DNA of 64,000 bases from an uncultured Paracoccaceae bacterium (GCA_947497185.1 CANMFL010000001.1:248001-312000); one strand, 5' to 3'; numbered from the stretch's first letter, positions 26,764-36,088 are shown. The notes: a model not told the origin generated them from the letters alone. Numbers and translations: made by a program.

Positions 26764-27987
26764 CTAGGCGAATAGGTCGTGGCATAACTCCAGCGCATCG
26801 ACCAATGCGTCCACGTCTTGCGTTGTGTTGTACATCCCCATCGACGCCCGACAAGTCGCCGTGACGCCCAAGTGATCCATCAGCGGCATCGCGCAGTGGC
26901 TCCCTGCCCGCACGGCTACGCCTTTCTTATCCAAAACCGTCGAGATGTCATGCGCGTGCGCCGCACCGTCCAGTGTGAACGAGAAAATCGCGCCTTTGGT
27001 CGCCGAATTGCCCTGCACTTGCAGCCAATTCAACCCGCCGAGTTTCGCGTTTGTGTAGTCACGCAGCGCGTGTTCGTGGGCTGCGATATTGTCCATGCCG
27101 ACGTCCATCATGTAGTCCAGCGCCACACCAAGCCCGATGGTTTGCACGATGCCGGGGGTGCCTGCTTCGAACTTCATTGGGGCGTCATTGTAGTCGACCC
27201 CGTCGCGGCGCACGTCTTTGATCATGTCCCCGCCGCCCATGAACGGGCGCATCTCGGCCATGCGCTCTTTGGAGACGTAGATGCCGCCAGAGCCGGAAGG
27301 ACCGTACAGCTTGTGACCTGTGATCGCGTAGAAATCGCAGCCGATGTCTTGCACGTCCACTGGCAAATGCACGGCGGCTTGCGACCCGTCGACCAGTACC
27401 GGCACGCCTTTGGCGCGGGCACCTGTGCAGATCGCTTTGACGTCGACCAGCGTGCCCAGCACGTTGGACATATGCGTGACGGCCACTAATTTGGTTTTGG
27501 GGCCAATCGCGTCGATGACCGCTTGCGGGTCCAGATCGCCGTTCGCATCCACATCGACCCATTTGATCACAACGCCTTGGCGTTCGCGCAGGAAGTGCCA
27601 CGGCACGATATTCGCGTGGTGCTCCATGATCGACAGCACGATTTCGTCGCCCGGCTGCAAGCGCGGCATGGCCCAACTGTAGGCGACCATATTGATGCCT
27701 TCGGTTGTGCCGGAATTAAAGATGATCTCATCCTCGGAGCCCGCATTCAGGAACGTCGCCAGCTTGCCGCGCACGCCCTCGTATTTGTCGGTTGCAAGGT
27801 TGCTCAGGTAGTGCAGCCCGCGGTGCACATTGGCGTATTCTTCGGCGTAGCCCTTGGTGATCGCGTCGATCACAACCTGCGGCTTTTGCGCAGAGGCCCC
27901 GTTGTCCAGATAGATCAGCGGTTTGCCGTTCACTGTGCGTGACAGGATCGGGAAATCCGCACGGATCGCATTGATGTCATAGGTCAT
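26764..27987 (-). CDS. sufS: SufS-type cysteine desulfurase
   Basis: This 407-residue PLP enzyme takes sulfur from cysteine for Fe-S cluster assembly. The PLP lysine is Lys226 in ITGHKLYGPSG. The active-site cysteine is Cys365 in RAGSHCAMPL, in the short rigid loop typical of group II (SufS) desulfurases. Length is normal for the family. Its start overlaps the upstream YIP1-like gene by 4 bases, and the paired-palindrome repeat begins directly at its stop. No sufE, sufU or sufT is visible next to it, so the partner sulfur acceptor must be elsewhere. Confidence 0.95.
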   Translation of the reverse strand: MTYDINAIRADFPILSRTVNGKPLIYLDNGASAQKPQVVIDAITKGYAEEYANVHRGLHYLSNLATDKYEGVRGKLATFLNAGSEDEIIFNSGTTEGINMVAYSWAMPRLQPGDEIVLSIMEHHANIVPWHFLRERQGVVIKWVDVDANGDLDPQAVIDAIGPKTKLVAVTHMSNVLGTLVDVKAICTGARAKGVPVLVDGSQAAVHLPVDVQDIGCDFYAITGHKLYGPSGSGGIYVSKERMAEMRPFMGGGDMIKDVRRDGVDYNDAPMKFEAGTPGIVQTIGLGVALDYMMDVGMDNIAAHEHALRDYTNAKLGGLNWLQVQGNSATKGAIFSFTLDGAAHAHDISTVLDKKGVAVRAGSHCAMPLMDHLGVTATCRASMGMYNTTQDVDALVDALELCHDLFA

Positions 27988-28577
27988 ACCGGACCTCCTA
28001 CAAAGGCGGCACCGCCGACGAGCAAAAGTATAAAGCTAAGTCCGAAGACAAAGCCAATGATGGAAACGGCAAAGAGGCCGAACGCTTTGCCCAGACTGTC
28101 AAACCCGTGCAGGACATTCAAGAAGTGCATCAGGCACCAAATTTGCAGCCCAAAGCCTACCAGACTGACGAGCGTTGCCACCGCTGGTGCAATCAGCACC
28201 GCGAAAAACTGGATCACGACGAGGAATAGAACGATGGTCTGGAACCATGTCATCACCAAAAGGGTGCCGCCGAACGACCCCTTTCCGCCCATCGCAAGCC
28301 CTGCATAGTAGAGCACAAAGATGAACACGACCGTCATTGAGCCCATAAAGAGCGCATCGACAAACGGGCTTCCGCCTAGATTGGACAGCATTTCAGGACG
28401 ACCGGGGATCATGCGTTCAGCCGTGACCAGCATCACCGTCAGGATCGTCACAAGTGCCAACATCATCCAGCCCACAGAATGCGGCACACGTAGCCGCGTG
28501 ATCTGATCGGCCATATTTGCCGGATCACGTAGCGATTGTCCGATGAGGGTCAGGATAGTGGGCAGATCAAAGCGCAT
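27984..28577 (-). CDS. YIP1-like membrane protein (second of two in the suf operon)
   Basis: The 197-residue protein has about five membrane segments after a short soluble N-terminus (MRFDLPTILTLIGQSLRDP). Topology and motif placement suggest the YIP1 family. I chose the ATG at 28577, which overlaps the upstream YIP1-like gene by 11 bases. Its stop overlaps sufS by 4 bases, so it is translated together with the Fe-S assembly genes. No role in Fe-S assembly is established. A membrane-associated or iron-related function is possible but unproven. Confidence 0.68.
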   Translation of the reverse strand: MRFDLPTILTLIGQSLRDPANMADQITRLRVPHSVGWMMLALVTILTVMLVTAERMIPGRPEMLSNLGGSPFVDALFMGSMTVVFIFVLYYAGLAMGGKGSFGGTLLVMTWFQTIVLFLVVIQFFAVLIAPAVATLVSLVGFGLQIWCLMHFLNVLHGFDSLGKAFGLFAVSIIGFVFGLSFILLLVGGAAFVGGPV

Positions 28578-29076
28578 GGGTTTCGCCTTCGGCCACGCGG
28601 AAACATTGCGACCAGATGACGAACAGTGCAACGCCCCAGATGACGCCGACGAGATTGGTCGCAGCCCCTGCCCCGATCAGGCCAGCGGTGAGGCCGTGCA
28701 GTAGACCGACGGGCGTGGTCGCCAGAAACGCCCAAAACAACGCAAGACGCGCGCTGTAATGTGTGCCTTTTGCCTTAAATATTCTGGCCACCAGATGTGT
28801 GATCGCCGCAATGATATAGAGCCCAAGCGGCCAGACGATCAGCATCGCGAAAAACGCGATACCTGCGTTCATCTGGAATTCAGACGCTCCGTCTGGACCC
28901 AAAAGCTGAAGCTCTTCGACACGTTTCAGGCGCGGCCATTGCGCGACATAAAGGATCAGACAGGCGGCCATCACATAAGCGATGGCCCTGTCCTCACGTT
29001 GTCCATGCGCCAGCAGTTCGCGCATCACAACACGCGGGCTGCGCCATGTGCGCATGATGTCGGTCGTTACGGCCAT
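28567..29076 (-). CDS. YIP1-like membrane protein (first of two in the suf operon)
   Basis: The 169-residue protein starts with a soluble helix containing MRTWRSPRVVMRELLAHGQREDRA, a YIP1-style opening. About four membrane helices follow (near 32-48, 71-95, 105-125 and 138-158). It begins one base inside the sufD stop (TGATG-type junction) and overlaps the next gene by 11 bases. The tight coupling places it inside the suf operon. Its function there is unknown. Confidence 0.68.
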   Translation of the reverse strand: MAVTTDIMRTWRSPRVVMRELLAHGQREDRAIAYVMAACLILYVAQWPRLKRVEELQLLGPDGASEFQMNAGIAFFAMLIVWPLGLYIIAAITHLVARIFKAKGTHYSARLALFWAFLATTPVGLLHGLTAGLIGAGAATNLVGVIWGVALFVIWSQCFRVAEGETHAL

Positions 29077-30359
29077 CAGCCGTGCCGCGCCAACCAGCCT
29101 TCAAGCCGGTCGCGCAACTCTTCGGCCAAAGCCTCGTCTGCGATTTCGTCCAACGCTTCGGCCAAGAACGCCAATGTCAGCAAGGTTGTCGCCTGTTGCT
29201 CTGGCACACCGCGTGAACGCAGGTAGAACAGCGCTGTCTCGTCAATCGCACCCGTTGTGGACCCGTGTGAACAGGCCACGTCATCGGCGTAGATTTCGAG
29301 TTCAGGCTTGGCAAGGAATTGTGCATCCTCGTCCAAAAGCAATGATTGGCTGATCTGGTAGCCATCAGTTTTTTGCGCACCCGCTTTCACAAGGATTTTA
29401 CCTTGGAAAACACCTGTCGCCGCGTTGCGCAGCACCTTTTTGAACACCTGACGGCTTTCACCGTTCAGCGCGTCATGGGTGATGAACACCGTGTCGTCGT
29501 GGTGGAAATCCTTGCCGTCGCCGACACAGACACCACCCACATGCACAACAGCGTCGTCGCCGATGATATCGGCCACAAATTCGTTGCGGGTCATTTTACC
29601 GTTCATCGCAAGCGTGAAGGACTTCAGCGTGGCTTCAGTCCCGACACGCGCAAACAGATGCGTCGCAACCGCGCGATTATGCGCACGGCCTTGCGGGCGG
29701 ACGTGGTGCAGGGTTGCGTTGTCAGCAACATCGGCCTCAAGCACGACATTGCTGCGCGCACCTGGTGTGCCAGTCTCCAACAGCGTCAGTTCTGTACCTG
29801 CGTCCAGTTTCACAACATGGTGCAGCACAACATCGGACGCATCCGACGACTGGCGGTAAGAAATATGCAATGGTTTGCTAGGCTTACCCGTCACATGGAT
29901 ACAGACACCATCTGTCGCAAATGCCGTGTTCATGATCGCCAAAGGACGGTCCACAGGGTTCTGACCAGCGGTTTCCAACTGACCATATAGCCCCTGCGCC
30001 CAATGCACATCAGCCGCTTGGGCATCAACCAACCGCGTAATTTCAACGCCTTCCAGCGTTGGATCATCGGATGCGTCTGCGTCAAACACACCATCAACAA
30101 AGATCAGGCGTACCTTGTCTTTGTCCATAAAGATCGGCGTGTCGGTCCGCAGTGCGTCGCTTGGTGAAACTTCGGTACCCACCAGCAAAGCCGGATCAGT
30201 GTAGCGCCAGTATTCGTCGCGTTTATGCGGCAAGCCCATGGCGATCAGACGGTTTAGCGCGTCTTGTCGGGCCGTCGTGGCCCATGCACCGCAGGCGGGG
30301 ATCGCCATGCCGATCAAACGGTCTTTGGTCGCGTCTGCTTTGATTTGTGGCAAAGCCAT
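29076..30359 (-). CDS. sufD: Fe-S cluster assembly protein SufD
   Basis: This 427-residue scaffold component of the SufBCD complex has the SufBD beta-helix core and the C-terminal motifs DDVACSHGSTTGAIDETALFYLRSRGVPEQQA. In SufD the conserved His of CSHG is thought to help cluster formation at the SufB-SufD interface. The N-terminus is helical, with a tryptophan-tyrosine pair (KRDEYWRYTD). Its start shares a base with the sufC stop (TAATG), so translation is coupled. Order in the operon is iscR, desulfurase, sufB, unknown, sufC, sufD. Confidence 0.94.
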   Translation of the reverse strand: MALPQIKADATKDRLIGMAIPACGAWATTARQDALNRLIAMGLPHKRDEYWRYTDPALLVGTEVSPSDALRTDTPIFMDKDKVRLIFVDGVFDADASDDPTLEGVEITRLVDAQAADVHWAQGLYGQLETAGQNPVDRPLAIMNTAFATDGVCIHVTGKPSKPLHISYRQSSDASDVVLHHVVKLDAGTELTLLETGTPGARSNVVLEADVADNATLHHVRPQGRAHNRAVATHLFARVGTEATLKSFTLAMNGKMTRNEFVADIIGDDAVVHVGGVCVGDGKDFHHDDTVFITHDALNGESRQVFKKVLRNAATGVFQGKILVKAGAQKTDGYQISQSLLLDEDAQFLAKPELEIYADDVACSHGSTTGAIDETALFYLRSRGVPEQQATTLLTLAFLAEALDEIADEALAEELRDRLEGWLARHG

Positions 30360-31114
30360 TAGGACACCTCTGCCAAGATATCGGCGTAACCGTTGTTTTC
30401 AACTTCCAGAGCCAGCTCTGGGCCGCCTGTTTTGATGATACGACCGTTGGCCATGATGTGCACAACGTCCGGTTTGATGTGGTCGAGCAAACGCTGGTAG
30501 TGCGTAATCACGAGGAACGAACGGCCCTCGGAACGCAGCGCGTTGACGCCCTCGGACACGAGTTTCATCGCATCAACGTCCAGACCGGAATCGGTTTCAT
30601 CCAGAACGCACATTTTTGGCGCAAGCATCGCCATTTGCAGGATTTCGTTGCGCTTTTTCTCGCCACCGGAAAAGCCTACGTTGACGGGGCGTTTCAGCAT
30701 GTCAGCGTCGATTTTCAGCTCTTTCGCACGGGCGCGGACTTCTTTCAGGAAATCGCCAGCGGACATTTCTTCTTCGCCACGTGATTTGCGCTGTGCGTTT
30801 ACCGCTGTGCGCAAGAATGTCATGTTACCAACGCCCGGAATTTCTACTGGGTATTGGAACGCAAGGAACAGGCCAGCGGCGGCGCGCTCTTCCGGGTCCA
30901 TGTCGAGCAGGTCAACATCTTCCAATGTGGCGGACCCGTCTGTCACTTCGTAGCCGTCTTTGCCGGACAGCACGTAGGACAATGTAGATTTACCAGAGCC
31001 GTTTGGCCCCATGATCGCGTGCACTTCACCAGCGCCGATTTTAAGATCGACACCTTTGAGGATTTGCTTGTCCTCTTCTTCGAGTTGCACGTGCAGGTTT
31101 TTGATCTCAAGCAT
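30359..31114 (-). CDS. sufC: Fe-S cluster assembly ATPase SufC
   Basis: This 251-residue ABC-type ATPase drives SufBCD conformational changes. Walker A is GPNGSGKST (36-44), the Q-loop is FQYPVEIPG, the signature is FSGGEKKRNEI and Walker B is MCVLDETDSGLDVDA. The SufC-type signature and D-loop are intact. It belongs to the soluble SufBCD scaffold, not to a transporter. AAGGAG lies 7 bases before the ATG. Confidence 0.96.
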   Translation of the reverse strand: MLEIKNLHVQLEEEDKQILKGVDLKIGAGEVHAIMGPNGSGKSTLSYVLSGKDGYEVTDGSATLEDVDLLDMDPEERAAAGLFLAFQYPVEIPGVGNMTFLRTAVNAQRKSRGEEEMSAGDFLKEVRARAKELKIDADMLKRPVNVGFSGGEKKRNEILQMAMLAPKMCVLDETDSGLDVDAMKLVSEGVNALRSEGRSFLVITHYQRLLDHIKPDVVHIMANGRIIKTGGPELALEVENNGYADILAEVS

Positions 31115-31201
31115 AGTTATCTCCTTGGAAGACGTAGAAAGGCCGCGTCAGGACAGTGTCCTGCGCGGCATGTTCGTGTGATGACGCAGTTGCGCCAGAT
31201 G

Positions 31202-31714
31202 TTAGATTGTAATGCTGTTGCCCGCGATGTTCAGCGACATCGGATCGGTTGCAGCGAGAATTTGATCCACAAAGTCCTGCGAAAAGACCATCGCGAATTG
31301 ATCGGGTGCAAGCCAGACGGCGTTGTGCATCGTCATGGCGGCCAATGCGGCCCCCGCCATATGCCCGACCATGTGTTTGAACGACTTCTGACGGACGATG
31401 CCGCCAATCGTAAAGGCCATGACACCCGCCATCCCCAATTCGAAGATCAACGCGTTGGGAACGCTGGGTTTGATGTCCAGAAACGCGATCTGCAAATAGC
31501 GGGCCACGATCAGGCACAACGCACCCAAGATCATCGCCATCAACATGCGTGACACCGTCACGGGTGGCGCTTTGCCGTTTGCCAAGATGCGGTCGCGCCC
31601 AACCCGTTTGGGAATTTTCATGCCCGTTTCCGGATCCAAGTAAAACGTGTTGCGCGGATTGTTGATGCTCTTGACGCGAGCTTGAAAAATAGCCGTCTGT
31701 TCTTGCGTGGCCAT
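31202..31714 (-). CDS. hypothetical membrane protein in the suf operon
   Basis: The 170-residue protein has a soluble N-terminus with the motif NPRNTFYLDPETGMKIPKRVGRD split around residue 20-45. Three to four membrane segments follow (about 55-75, 85-105, 110-130). I place the start at 31714, though an ATG 12 bases upstream is possible. It sits between sufB and sufC, as a similar unnamed gene does in other Rhodobacterales as far as I recall. I do not recognise a function. Its location suggests an accessory role in cluster assembly or membrane delivery, which is inference. Confidence 0.65.
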   Translation of the reverse strand: MATQEQTAIFQARVKSINNPRNTFYLDPETGMKIPKRVGRDRILANGKAPPVTVSRMLMAMILGALCLIVARYLQIAFLDIKPSVPNALIFELGMAGVMAFTIGGIVRQKSFKHMVGHMAGAALAAMTMHNAVWLAPDQFAMVFSQDFVDQILAATDPMSLNIAGNSITI

Positions 31715-31832
31715 GATATGTGACACCTGTCCCGTTTCGTCCCCACGTCTGGCTAGCAGACAAAGTGGGGCGAAAACGGGGCAAGGCCGTGGCCGTGGTG
31801 CGGCTATATGTCAGGCAAGTGACAGTCATAAT

Positions 31833-33353
31833 TTAACCGACCGACCCTTCGAGGCTGATCGCAACCAAGGCTTGTGCTTCCATCGCGAATTCCATCGGAA
31901 GGGCTTGCAGCACTTCTTTGGCGAACCCGTTGACGATCAAGGCCACGGCCTCTTCTTCGTCCATCCCGCGCGAGCGGCAGTAGAACATTTGATCGTCGTC
32001 GATTTTCGATGTGGTGGCTTCGTGTTCAACCCGAGACGAGTTATTCTTCACCTCGATATACGGCACTGTATGCGCCCCGCATTTGTCGCCAATCAGAAGG
32101 CTATCACACTGGGTGTAGTTCCGGCTGTCTTTGGCTTTGGGGTGCATCGACACCAGACCACGATATGTGTTCTGCGCCACGCCTGCTGAAATGCCTTTGG
32201 ATACGATCCGCGACTTGGTGTTTTTGCCAAGGTGGATCATTTTTGTGCCCGTGTCAGCCTGCTGGTGGTTGTTCGCAATGGCGATCGAGTAGAATTCGCC
32301 TTGGCTATCGTCACCGCGCAGGATGCAGCTTGGGTATTTCCACGTCACAGCAGAACCGGTTTCAACCTGTGTCCACATCACCTTGGAGCGATCACCACGG
32401 CAATCCGCACGTTTGGTCACAAAGTTGTAGATGCCGCCCTTGCCGTCTTCATCACCGGGATACCAGTTTTGAACGGTGGAATATTTCACTTCGGCGTCTT
32501 CTTCGATGATGATCTCAACCACAGCGGCGTGCAGCTGGGCTGTGTCACGTTTCGGGGCAGTACAGCCTTCGAGGTAAGACACATAGGACCCTTTGTCCGC
32601 GATGATCAGCGTGCGCTCGAACTGGCCTGTATTTTCCGCGTTAATACGGAAATACGTGGACAGCTCCATCGGACAACGAACACCCGGTGGGATGTACACA
32701 AACGACCCATCTGAAAACACAGCCGAGTTCAGCGTCGCATAAAAGTTGTCTGACGGCGGGACCACTGTGCCAAGGTATTTCTTGACCAATTCAGGGTGCT
32801 TTTCAATCGCCTCTGAAATCGAGCAGAAGATCACGCCAGCTTTTTCCAGCTCTTTCTGGAACGTGGTGCCCACGGATACGGAATCGAACACCGCATCCAC
32901 AGCAACCTTGCGGCCTTCCTCGGGCATCTCAGCGCCTTCAACACCTGCAAGGATCGCCTGTTCCCTCAAAGGAATGCCGAGCTTCTTGTAAGTTTCCAGC
33001 AGCTTGGGATCAACGTCGTCCAACGACTTTGGCTTTTCTTCCATGCTTTTTGGACGGGCATAGTAATAGATGTCTTGGAAATCGATGTCAGGATAGTTGA
33101 CCATCGCCCACGTTGGCTCTTCCAGACCCTGCCAGCGCTCAAACGCGGACAGACGCCATTCGGTCATCCACTCCGGCTCGTTGTTTTTGCTTGAGATCAG
33201 CTTGACGATATCGGTGTTCACGCCTTTAGGGGCGTATTCCATCTCGATTTCGGTTTCCCAGCCGTATTTGTAATTCCCTGACAGCGCAGACACCGCATCT
33301 ACGGTATCCTGATCCACACCATCTTTGACCTGAACTTCATCCAAAGCTGTCAT
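31833..33353 (-). CDS. sufB: Fe-S cluster assembly protein SufB
   Basis: The 506-residue protein is the main scaffold of SufBCD. It shows the SufB core [20 protein letters not shown] split over the beta-helix (about 222-240). It also shows [10 protein letters not shown] with the candidate cluster Cys, the C-rich [29 protein letters not shown] block and the C-terminal [29 protein letters not shown]. Length and motifs are typical. It follows the first cysteine desulfurase by 25 bases and is followed by an unknown membrane protein before sufC. Confidence 0.96.
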   Translation of the reverse strand: MTALDEVQVKDGVDQDTVDAVSALSGNYKYGWETEIEMEYAPKGVNTDIVKLISSKNNEPEWMTEWRLSAFERWQGLEEPTWAMVNYPDIDFQDIYYYARPKSMEEKPKSLDDVDPKLLETYKKLGIPLREQAILAGVEGAEMPEEGRKVAVDAVFDSVSVGTTFQKELEKAGVIFCSISEAIEKHPELVKKYLGTVVPPSDNFYATLNSAVFSDGSFVYIPPGVRCPMELSTYFRINAENTGQFERTLIIADKGSYVSYLEGCTAPKRDTAQLHAAVVEIIIEEDAEVKYSTVQNWYPGDEDGKGGIYNFVTKRADCRGDRSKVMWTQVETGSAVTWKYPSCILRGDDSQGEFYSIAIANNHQQADTGTKMIHLGKNTKSRIVSKGISAGVAQNTYRGLVSMHPKAKDSRNYTQCDSLLIGDKCGAHTVPYIEVKNNSSRVEHEATTSKIDDDQMFYCRSRGMDEEEAVALIVNGFAKEVLQALPMEFAMEAQALVAISLEGSVG

Positions 33354-33378
33354 CGCCTCATCCTTTTCCCTACGGGCA

Positions 33379-34410
33379 TTACGCCGCAGTCATCCGTCGT
33401 TTTTTCCGCGTCCATGCATCTGCAAAGCGCAAAATCTCATCTTCCGTCGTGTCAATTCCCAGCGAGACCCGCAAGGAACACGACGCCAATTCATCCGTGT
33501 AGCCAAGTGCTGGCAGAACGCCGCCAATCTTGACCTTACCGCTGGAACAGGCCGAGCCCGCAGACACCGCAAATCCAGCTAAATCCATCGCCATCACCTG
33601 CGTTTCACCCTTCCAGCCGGGGCTGAGGAAACACGAGGTATTTGGCAAACGCGCAGCATCCTGACCTACAAAGATAGTGTCGGGGGCTGCGTCCTCAATG
33701 GCCTTTTCTAGAATATTTCTAAACTGCGCAACCTGATCCCAACGCCCGTCAGTCAAATCTTTTTGAGCTTCCTTAGCGGCAGCTGCAAAACCCGCAATCA
33801 AGATCAGGTTTTCCGTGCCGGACCTACGACCCATTTCCTGACCGCCACCCTTGATTTGGGCCGGAACATCAGCGCCCGCAGGCACAACCAAGGCGCCGAC
33901 ACCCTTTGGGCCGCCGAATTTATGGGCTGACAAGATCGCAGCCCCAGCGCCGGACCAATCAAACGCGAATGCAAAACGGCCAAACCCTTGGGTAATATCC
34001 GTAACAGCCACGCCATCGACATTTTGTAGCAAACCGGTCTCGGAATTGGCCAGTTGCACAACCGACACCGCAGGATCAGTGACTTGCACAACACCGCCTG
34101 CAACAGGCAAACTCGGGTCAATCCACGCCGCAACCGCCGCATGCTCCAATCCAGACCCCACCAGATCACGCCCCGCCAGCGCCAAAGCAGCAGCCTCGGT
34201 CGCCCCCGATGTGAACACGATATCAGCACCCGCCGCACCCAAGGTCTCGGACAAATCCGCACGACATTGCTCTAACAACCGCTTGGCAGCACGCCCCTCG
34301 GCATGGACCGACGAGGGGTTACCAACCAAATCCATGGCCGCAATCATCGCGGCACGGGCCTCGGCACGCACAGGCGTCGTCGCGTTATGATCCAAATAAA
34401 CCCGGTTCAT
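33379..34410 (-). CDS. cysteine desulfurase, IscS/NifS-like
   Basis: This 343-residue group I desulfurase is shorter than housekeeping IscS (about 400). The N-terminus is [10 protein letters not shown], the PLP lysine is Lys164 in [16 protein letters not shown] and the active cysteine is Cys288 in the flexible [14 protein letters not shown] loop. It is the second desulfurase in this cluster, next to SufS at 26764. The pairing of a NifS-like and a SufS enzyme in one operon is a Rhodobacterales feature. It may feed SufBCD or other sulfur acceptors. Repeat copy 2 lies between it and iscR. Confidence 0.9.
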   Translation of the reverse strand: MNRVYLDHNATTPVRAEARAAMIAAMDLVGNPSSVHAEGRAAKRLLEQCRADLSETLGAAGADIVFTSGATEAAALALAGRDLVGSGLEHAAVAAWIDPSLPVAGGVVQVTDPAVSVVQLANSETGLLQNVDGVAVTDITQGFGRFAFAFDWSGAGAAILSAHKFGGPKGVGALVVPAGADVPAQIKGGGQEMGRRSGTENLILIAGFAAAAKEAQKDLTDGRWDQVAQFRNILEKAIEDAAPDTIFVGQDAARLPNTSCFLSPGWKGETQVMAMDLAGFAVSAGSACSSGKVKIGGVLPALGYTDELASCSLRVSLGIDTTEDEILRFADAWTRKKRRMTAA

Positions 34411-34456
34411 GATCTACACATTTTCATTTCGCCAAAACAACTCTCGCCGAAGGCCG

Positions 34457-34498
34457 CGATTTTTCGCGAAAAATCGTCCAAATTTTCGGGAAAATTTG
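34457..34498. repeat. paired-palindrome repeat, copy 2
   Basis: CGATTTTTCGCGAAAAATCG (34457-34476, identical to one half of copy 1), then TC, then CAAATTTTC-GG-GAAAATTTG (34479-34498). A GGCCG flank precedes it. Relative to copy 1 the element is inverted. It directly follows the iscR stop codon and precedes the NifS-like gene, so it could fold in the mRNA and lower read-through from iscR into suf. Confidence 0.8.
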
Positions 34499-34500
34499 AC

Positions 34501-34965
34501 CTAGCATCCCTCGTCCACCACTTCGAATAGCGCGGGCACTGCGGGACATGGCGCCAGACCGTTGCCCACAACATCAGACAGGCGCGCTTGGTGTAGGAAA
34601 ACATAGACGTGGGCGCTCAGCCCTTCCCAGAGACGGTTCGACAGCGATTGCGCCCGCGACCCCGACGCCCCGCCAGAGGCACCTGCCCCTTTGTGCATTG
34701 CACTCACGGTCTCGTCGACAGCTGCCAAGATATCAACAACACGAATTTCCGACGCCGGATGCGCCAGCCGATACCCGCCGCCTGGTCCGCGTACAGACAG
34801 GACCAGATCAGCGCGGCGCAACTTCACGAACAATTGCTCAAGATACGCCAGCGATATGTCTTGCCGCTTTGAAATCTCGGTCAAATTGACCAAAGCCCCA
34901 TCCGGCTGCAGAGCCAAGTCAGCCAGCGCGACAACCGCATACCGTCCTTTTGTGCTCAGCTTCAT
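34501..34965 (-). CDS. iscR: Rrf2 family regulator, IscR-like with atypical cluster ligands
   Basis: The 154-residue protein has the Rrf2 winged helix (MKLSTKGRYAVVALADLALQ; RGPGGGYRLA near 60-69). Where E. coli IscR has three Cys and a His ligand, this protein has MHKGAGASGGASGSRAQSL with no cysteine at all. The only cysteines are Cys140 (APCPAVP) and the terminal Cys154. Rhodobacter IscR is known to bind its cluster in an unusual way with few cysteines, so this may still be a cluster or iron sensor. It heads the suf operon and probably controls it through the inverted repeat upstream. Confidence 0.88.
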   Translation of the reverse strand: MKLSTKGRYAVVALADLALQPDGALVNLTEISKRQDISLAYLEQLFVKLRRADLVLSVRGPGGGYRLAHPASEIRVVDILAAVDETVSAMHKGAGASGGASGSRAQSLSNRLWEGLSAHVYVFLHQARLSDVVGNGLAPCPAVPALFEVVDEGC

Positions 34966-34991
34966 CTCAAAATCCCATCAGGTTAATTACA

Positions 34992-35022
34992 TTGACCTTT
35001 CGCAACAGCGCTATTAGGTCAA
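34992..35022. promoter_or_regulatory. inverted repeat upstream of iscR, possible operator
   Basis: TTGACCT (34992-34998) and AGGTCAA (35016-35022) form a perfect 7-bp inverted repeat with a 17-base spacer, 26 to 57 bases before the iscR start. It is a candidate binding site for IscR or another iron regulator controlling the suf operon. TTGACC on the minus strand may double as a -35 element. Confidence 0.5.
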
Positions 35023-35140
35023 AACATCAATAACTGGACCATTTGGCCCAAGTTTAGAATCTTTCTAAGGTGACTGAGCGTTTTCGTCAAGAATTCACGT
35101 GACGATTTCCACAGCCGCCGCGAACAAAAGACGGATGCAT

Positions 35141-35794
35141 ATGCCCGAAGTAATCTTCCCCGGACCAGAAGGCCGCCTTGAAGGCCGCTACCACCCGCAA
35201 AAAGACCGCGATGCCCCTATCGCAATCGTTTTGCACCCGCATCCGCAGTTTGGCGGCACAATGAACAACCGCGTTGTTTATAACCTGCACTATGCCTTTT
35301 ATAAGATGGGCTTTACGGTGCTGCGTTTTAACTTCCGCGGCGTTGGCCGGTCCCAAGGTGAATACGACCAAGGTGTCGGCGAATTGTCCGACGCGGCATC
35401 AGCGCTCGATTATTTGCAGTCGATGAACAACAACTCCAAGCATTGCTGGGTTGCTGGTTTCTCGTTTGGCGCATGGATCGGGATGCAATTGTTGATGCGG
35501 CGTCCAGAGATCACAGGCTTTATCTCGATTTCGCCGCCTGCGAACATGTATGACTTCAGCTTCTTGGCACCCTGCCCGTCGTCTGGTTTGATCATGAACG
35601 GCTCAGCCGACCGCGTGGCCCCGCCACAAGATACCGTGAATCTCGTCAATAAATTGCACGAGCAAAAGGGTATCACGGTCACGCATAACACGATGGAAGG
35701 TGCTGGTCACTTCTTTGAAGATCCGCACATGGACCCGATGATCGACACTGTCACGGATTACGTGCGTCAGCGTTTGACCGAAAACACACGGTAA
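35141..35794 (+). CDS. alpha/beta hydrolase
   Basis: The 217-residue protein has the fold elements IAIVLHPHPQFGGTMNN (about 28-44) and the nucleophile elbow GFSFGAWIGM (about 107-116, Ser in GFSFGA). An acid and the late histidine are in GAGHFFEDPHMD (about 189-200). This matches the small CPBP-like dienelactone hydrolase relatives annotated only as alpha/beta hydrolase. I chose the ATG at 35141, which gives the N-terminus MPEVIFPGPEGRLEGRYHPQ. It heads a tight plus-strand operon of four genes. Substrate unknown. Confidence 0.83.
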   Translation: MPEVIFPGPEGRLEGRYHPQKDRDAPIAIVLHPHPQFGGTMNNRVVYNLHYAFYKMGFTVLRFNFRGVGRSQGEYDQGVGELSDAASALDYLQSMNNNSKHCWVAGFSFGAWIGMQLLMRRPEITGFISISPPANMYDFSFLAPCPSSGLIMNGSADRVAPPQDTVNLVNKLHEQKGITVTHNTMEGAGHFFEDPHMDPMIDTVTDYVRQRLTENTR

Positions 35795-35797
35795 ATC

Positions 35798-36088
35798 ATG
35801 TCAGAATATACCGACAACACCGCCAACGAGCTTGCCGATCAAGCGCTTGCCGAAGCCGAACTCAGCGGCGACGACAAGATCGTGGACCGGATTGGTGAAA
35901 TCCTTGGGGCGTCGTCCCAATCACTGGAAGAAGCCTATCTGACCGCAATTCGTGTGCGCCGCGCTGAAAAGCGGGCGCGAACGTTGCTGGCGGACAGTGC
36001 GGCGAAACGGGTGGCCGCTGCTGCAGCTGCCGAAGTCTCCGAAGACGGCGCACCTTCAGACGACGATGGTGCAACCGAAATCGCATGA
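35798..36088 (+). CDS. hypothetical acidic helical protein
   Basis: The 96-residue protein is acidic at both ends, with a central basic helix (AIRVRRAEKRARTLLADSAAKR, about 49-70) and an Ala/Glu/Asp-rich tail. It has no membrane segment or known domain that I recognise. It starts 3 bases after the hydrolase stop and overlaps the next gene by 4 bases. It may be a small partner protein of a neighbour, but nothing shows this directly. Confidence 0.62.
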   Translation: MSEYTDNTANELADQALAEAELSGDDKIVDRIGEILGASSQSLEEAYLTAIRVRRAEKRARTLLADSAAKRVAAAAAAEVSEDGAPSDDDGATEIA

